Made by a program: the position numbers and the translations under genes
Shown here: positions 58,001 to 64,000 of the stretch, piece by piece
Numbering within the stretch: position 1 is the stretch's first letter
How the letters are laid out: every line of letters starts with the position of its first letter
NCBI RefSeq assembly: GCF_964204645.1
Contig: NC_134033.1
Location: forward strand, 13,642,155-13,706,154
DNA length: 64,000 bases
Origin: Tubulanus polymorphus
Taxonomy: Eukaryota; Nemertea; Palaeonemertea; Tubulaniformes; Tubulanidae
Reading direction: 5' to 3'
Notes under the pieces: generated by a model
Told to the model about the DNA's origin: nothing
The model's input: the letters and a program-made list of their open reading frames with translations, nothing else
Database searches by the model: none

Positions 58001-58421
58001 GTAAACCGACGATTATTCATTGGCGCGATTGGTGTCGGTTATGGGTCTATCATATAGTGTTAAACAAGCCGATCAAATACACCGGCTTTGTTTTTCACGA
58101 AATAAGGATACTACTTTATGATTAAGTAAATTTCAAAAGAGTTATCAAGAGTTTGTGGAAGGGATATTCTATATGTCCGAGGTTTACGTAGTCGTACACT
58201 CCTCTCGCATTGGGACTGTTGCATCATCCGGGTACAACTAACTCCATGCGTCGAATCGCTGGAATATGCAGTAGTTTCGCAGTGTGGACCGTTCACGAGA
58301 GTGTCTCATTATTACTGTGCAGATCAAATTATGATGCTTCAAATGTTTAAGAAAATATCTCCTACATCGGAATTTTATTTGTTCTTTTGTAGAAAGAACA
58401 TTCTTAACAAGTAATCGAATC
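55002..58421. other. Spacer with probable CARD-gene leader exon(s)
   Basis: No protein-coding gene recognised. A TATA-like word (CTATAAATATACG, near 56568) is followed by strong donors ATCGCA|GTAAGTG (near 56653) and TATCAAG|GTATGTT (near 56891). An acceptor TTTTGTAG lies at 58384-58391, 30 bp before the CARD gene start codon. These suggest a 5' UTR exon spliced to the first coding exon. Open frames of 60-114 codons at 57.5-58.4 kb show no family features. Confidence 0.4.
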
Positions 58422-62242
<3,821 letters not shown>

Positions 62243-62744
62243 TTTACAATCTAGAGCAGTGGATGTTTCCGCTGTGATCTCCGTCACCCTGATCCCAGCG
62301 TAACCACATTTTCTGTATTGTAAAGTCAGAGTGATTTCAAAGTATCGAGAAAACATCGTTCGGGCCTCAGTATCTGTGGTAACATCAGGCAAGTTCCTGG
62401 TGAAATGTACTAGAGATATGCACCGACGAATGCTAGTCTGACAAACCGTGTCGTGGATTATTGATAACTATTTAACGATGGTTTGAAAGAAAGTAAATGA
62501 AATTTATCTATCAAAATATTTGTGTTTGCTTGAGTTTAGGAGAATATCTGATGTGAATCGAGGTTAAATGTCGAGTACTTGAAATTTCACTTGGAGATGA
62601 TTCAGCAAGTTGGCGAAGTTAGCAAGTTTCCTAGTTTCCTATAATCTCAAATCTATATCATTCCCCACATTTGGGGCAAATGCTATGCGATAATATATAA
62701 TACAGGATAGAGGATGAAAAGATTGTTTGCGGACTGAGCCGAAT
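62243..62744. other. Convergent 3' region of the CARD and DC-STAMP-like genes
   Basis: The two genes converge with about 500 bp between stop codons, so this holds both 3' UTRs. No canonical AATAAA was noticed on either strand. No further gene or repeat seen. Confidence 0.6.
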
Positions 62745-63903
62745 TTAGAATTCGTCATCAATTTTCAATTCTACATGCGCGTCAACATCTTTCTTCTTCA
62801 CGTCACATATGTAACACTGACCCTAAAAAATCAACAAAAATAATTCCAGTCTTTGGGGTTGATAAATTGAATGATTGAGGATTGAGGAGTGTATACCTCA
62901 GCGTCGATCCAACACTGCGCGCAGTACAGGAAGTTACAGCCTTTGGTGCACGTGACGCATTTCGAATCTTCCCGTTCGTCGCAGACGATGCATTTCCTTT
63001 TACCAAGGCCAAGGACGTTCAGGCAACAGCACAGCCGAGGAAACTGTAACTTCAACGCCGTTAGAAGTGACGTGACGCGCTGAAAAGACACAGCCAGTAT
63101 GGTCACCGTGGCCCATAGATTTTGGAACGGCGAGATGGGCTTTAATCTGACGTAATGATTACCGAAAGTTCTTGTCTTTCCACCATTGCACGTATTTCTG
63201 CTCGCATGTGTTTCATGTATCCGTTTCTCTTCCGCATCATATCATTGTAAAGGAACAGAATTCGCTTTTTCTCGTGCTTCAGATAACAGGGAATAAATGT
63301 ATACATAAATATATACAGAAGCTGTTAATAAACGGGATATTTTAGAATGAAATATGTATATATAGGCCTATAAATGTGTAGTACTATACAGAATTCTTTT
63401 TGAAATTAACTCCAGAAAACTCAATGGGTTAAACATTTTGCATAATTTATGCACAATAACATTCGAAATTCAGATTCAAAGCACCACCTTGCGGTAGAAG
63501 AACGAAGCAATCACTCTTCTGAGTCGTAGAGCGTACGCCTCGGTCAGAATCGACACCCAAACAGTCACAACAACTGCTATAGTCTTCCAGATGTACATAC
63601 GAGGCGTCTGCATAGGGCGAGGCAGACATACTGAAAATATACGACATGAAACCAAGTAAACTTGAAACCATTTTAAAGATTGCTGTCTGAAACTGTGAGC
63701 ATCAAAGTTAAATTCATCCTGAAACGACTGTGGAACTGTCAAACCTATAGAAATTATTGAATTTGTTTCATTATAAACGGCTGTACCTTCGTTGCTAGTC
63801 AGGTTGTCTATAGAGTGTTGTTGGTTGAAACTTTTAAATAAAGTGCGCACCAGGTTCCCAACCAGTCCGTTACCGTAAACCTTCAATCCGATCTGATGAA
63901 AAC
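62745..63903 (-). CDS. DC-STAMP-domain/RING protein (DCST1/DCST2-like), 3' part
   Basis: Multipass membrane protein family that includes DCST1 (reported to have ubiquitin ligase activity) and DC-STAMP, with roles in cell fusion and sperm function. Exons: 63787-63903 (upstream limit tentative), 63488-63630, 63163-63276, 62897-63079, 62745-62822; all in phase. Landmarks: LKVYGNGLVGNLVRTLF, then CLPRP before the last membrane helix (WKTIAVVVTVWVSILTEAYA), the cytosolic LRLRRVIASFFY and RILFLYNDMMRKR, and a Cys-rich RING-like end with CIVCDE, CVTC, CNFLYCAQCW and CYICD. The stop is TAA at 62745. The N-terminal membrane region lies beyond the right edge. DCST1 and DCST2 cannot be told apart from this part. 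Confidence 0.85.
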
Positions 63904-64000
63904 CTGGCGATTAAAAAAACAACACGGCCCAGGTATTTCACATTGCCGTAAACATTCTAAAGAGCAGAACAAAAATTCCAAAATGTATGAAATAATGCAT

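Noticed and set aside
63476-63886. Single 136-codon exon of the DC-STAMP-like gene
   Set aside because: An intron from 63631 to 63786 with good GT-AG sites and matching phase joins LTSNE to CLPRP, which fits the family better than the read-through segment.

Overview
The window is animal nuclear DNA. It has many GT-AG introns of roughly 50-1700 bp, single-copy metazoan genes with one to several hundred bp between exons, and a dense mix of eukaryotic mobile elements: a Penelope-like retroelement, a Helitron, TTAA-flanked piggyBac-like elements, hairpin MITEs and minisatellites. Gene content (myosin VII, AP-1 sigma, ASCC1, a DC-STAMP/RING protein, a cAMP-receptor-like 7TM receptor, a CARD-coiled-coil protein) together with Penelope elements suggests a marine invertebrate, most likely a lophotrochozoan such as a mollusc, annelid or brachiopod. 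The species cannot be fixed from the sequence. No bacterial gene was seen.

Layout. (1) 1-17001, minus strand: the first 25 coding exons (about 1520 codons) of an unconventional myosin VII gene, running off the left edge inside the first FERM domain. Its introns carry an 87-bp and a 56-bp minisatellite, hairpin MITEs, a TTAA element and a foldback of two Penelope terminal repeats. (2) 17.0-38.0 kb: a repeat-rich desert. It holds a 35-bp minisatellite, a decayed Penelope-like element, and a tandem array of units with splice-site-like signals (26.7-31.0 kb). A 664-bp TTAA element and a 571-bp Helitron are cleanly inserted into that array. A 623-bp foldback lies at 33.5-34.1 kb. (3) 38046-44394, plus strand: a complete 7TM receptor gene with a duplicated TM2-TM3 exon pair (predicted mutually exclusive) and two alternative last exons. 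(4) 47139-50793, minus: the AP-1 sigma subunit. (5) 51532-54268, plus: ASCC1, head to head with AP-1 sigma. (6) 58422-62242, plus: a 675-codon CARD-coiled-coil gene, with an (ATT)n array of about 500 bp ending 12-15 bases before one of its splice acceptors. (7) 62745-63903, minus: the 3' part of a DC-STAMP-domain/RING protein gene, running off the right edge.

These genes do not form a pathway; they are ordinary neighbours on a chromosome. The most interesting points are the predicted either/or exon choice in the receptor (two 118-bp exons, 62% identical in protein, separated by only 49 bp), its two related alternative tails, the CARD-coiled-coil adaptor, and mobile elements whose insertion points can be proved from neighbouring repeat copies. 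Exon limits were derived by hand from reading frame, splice consensus and protein family knowledge; no search or alignment program was run.
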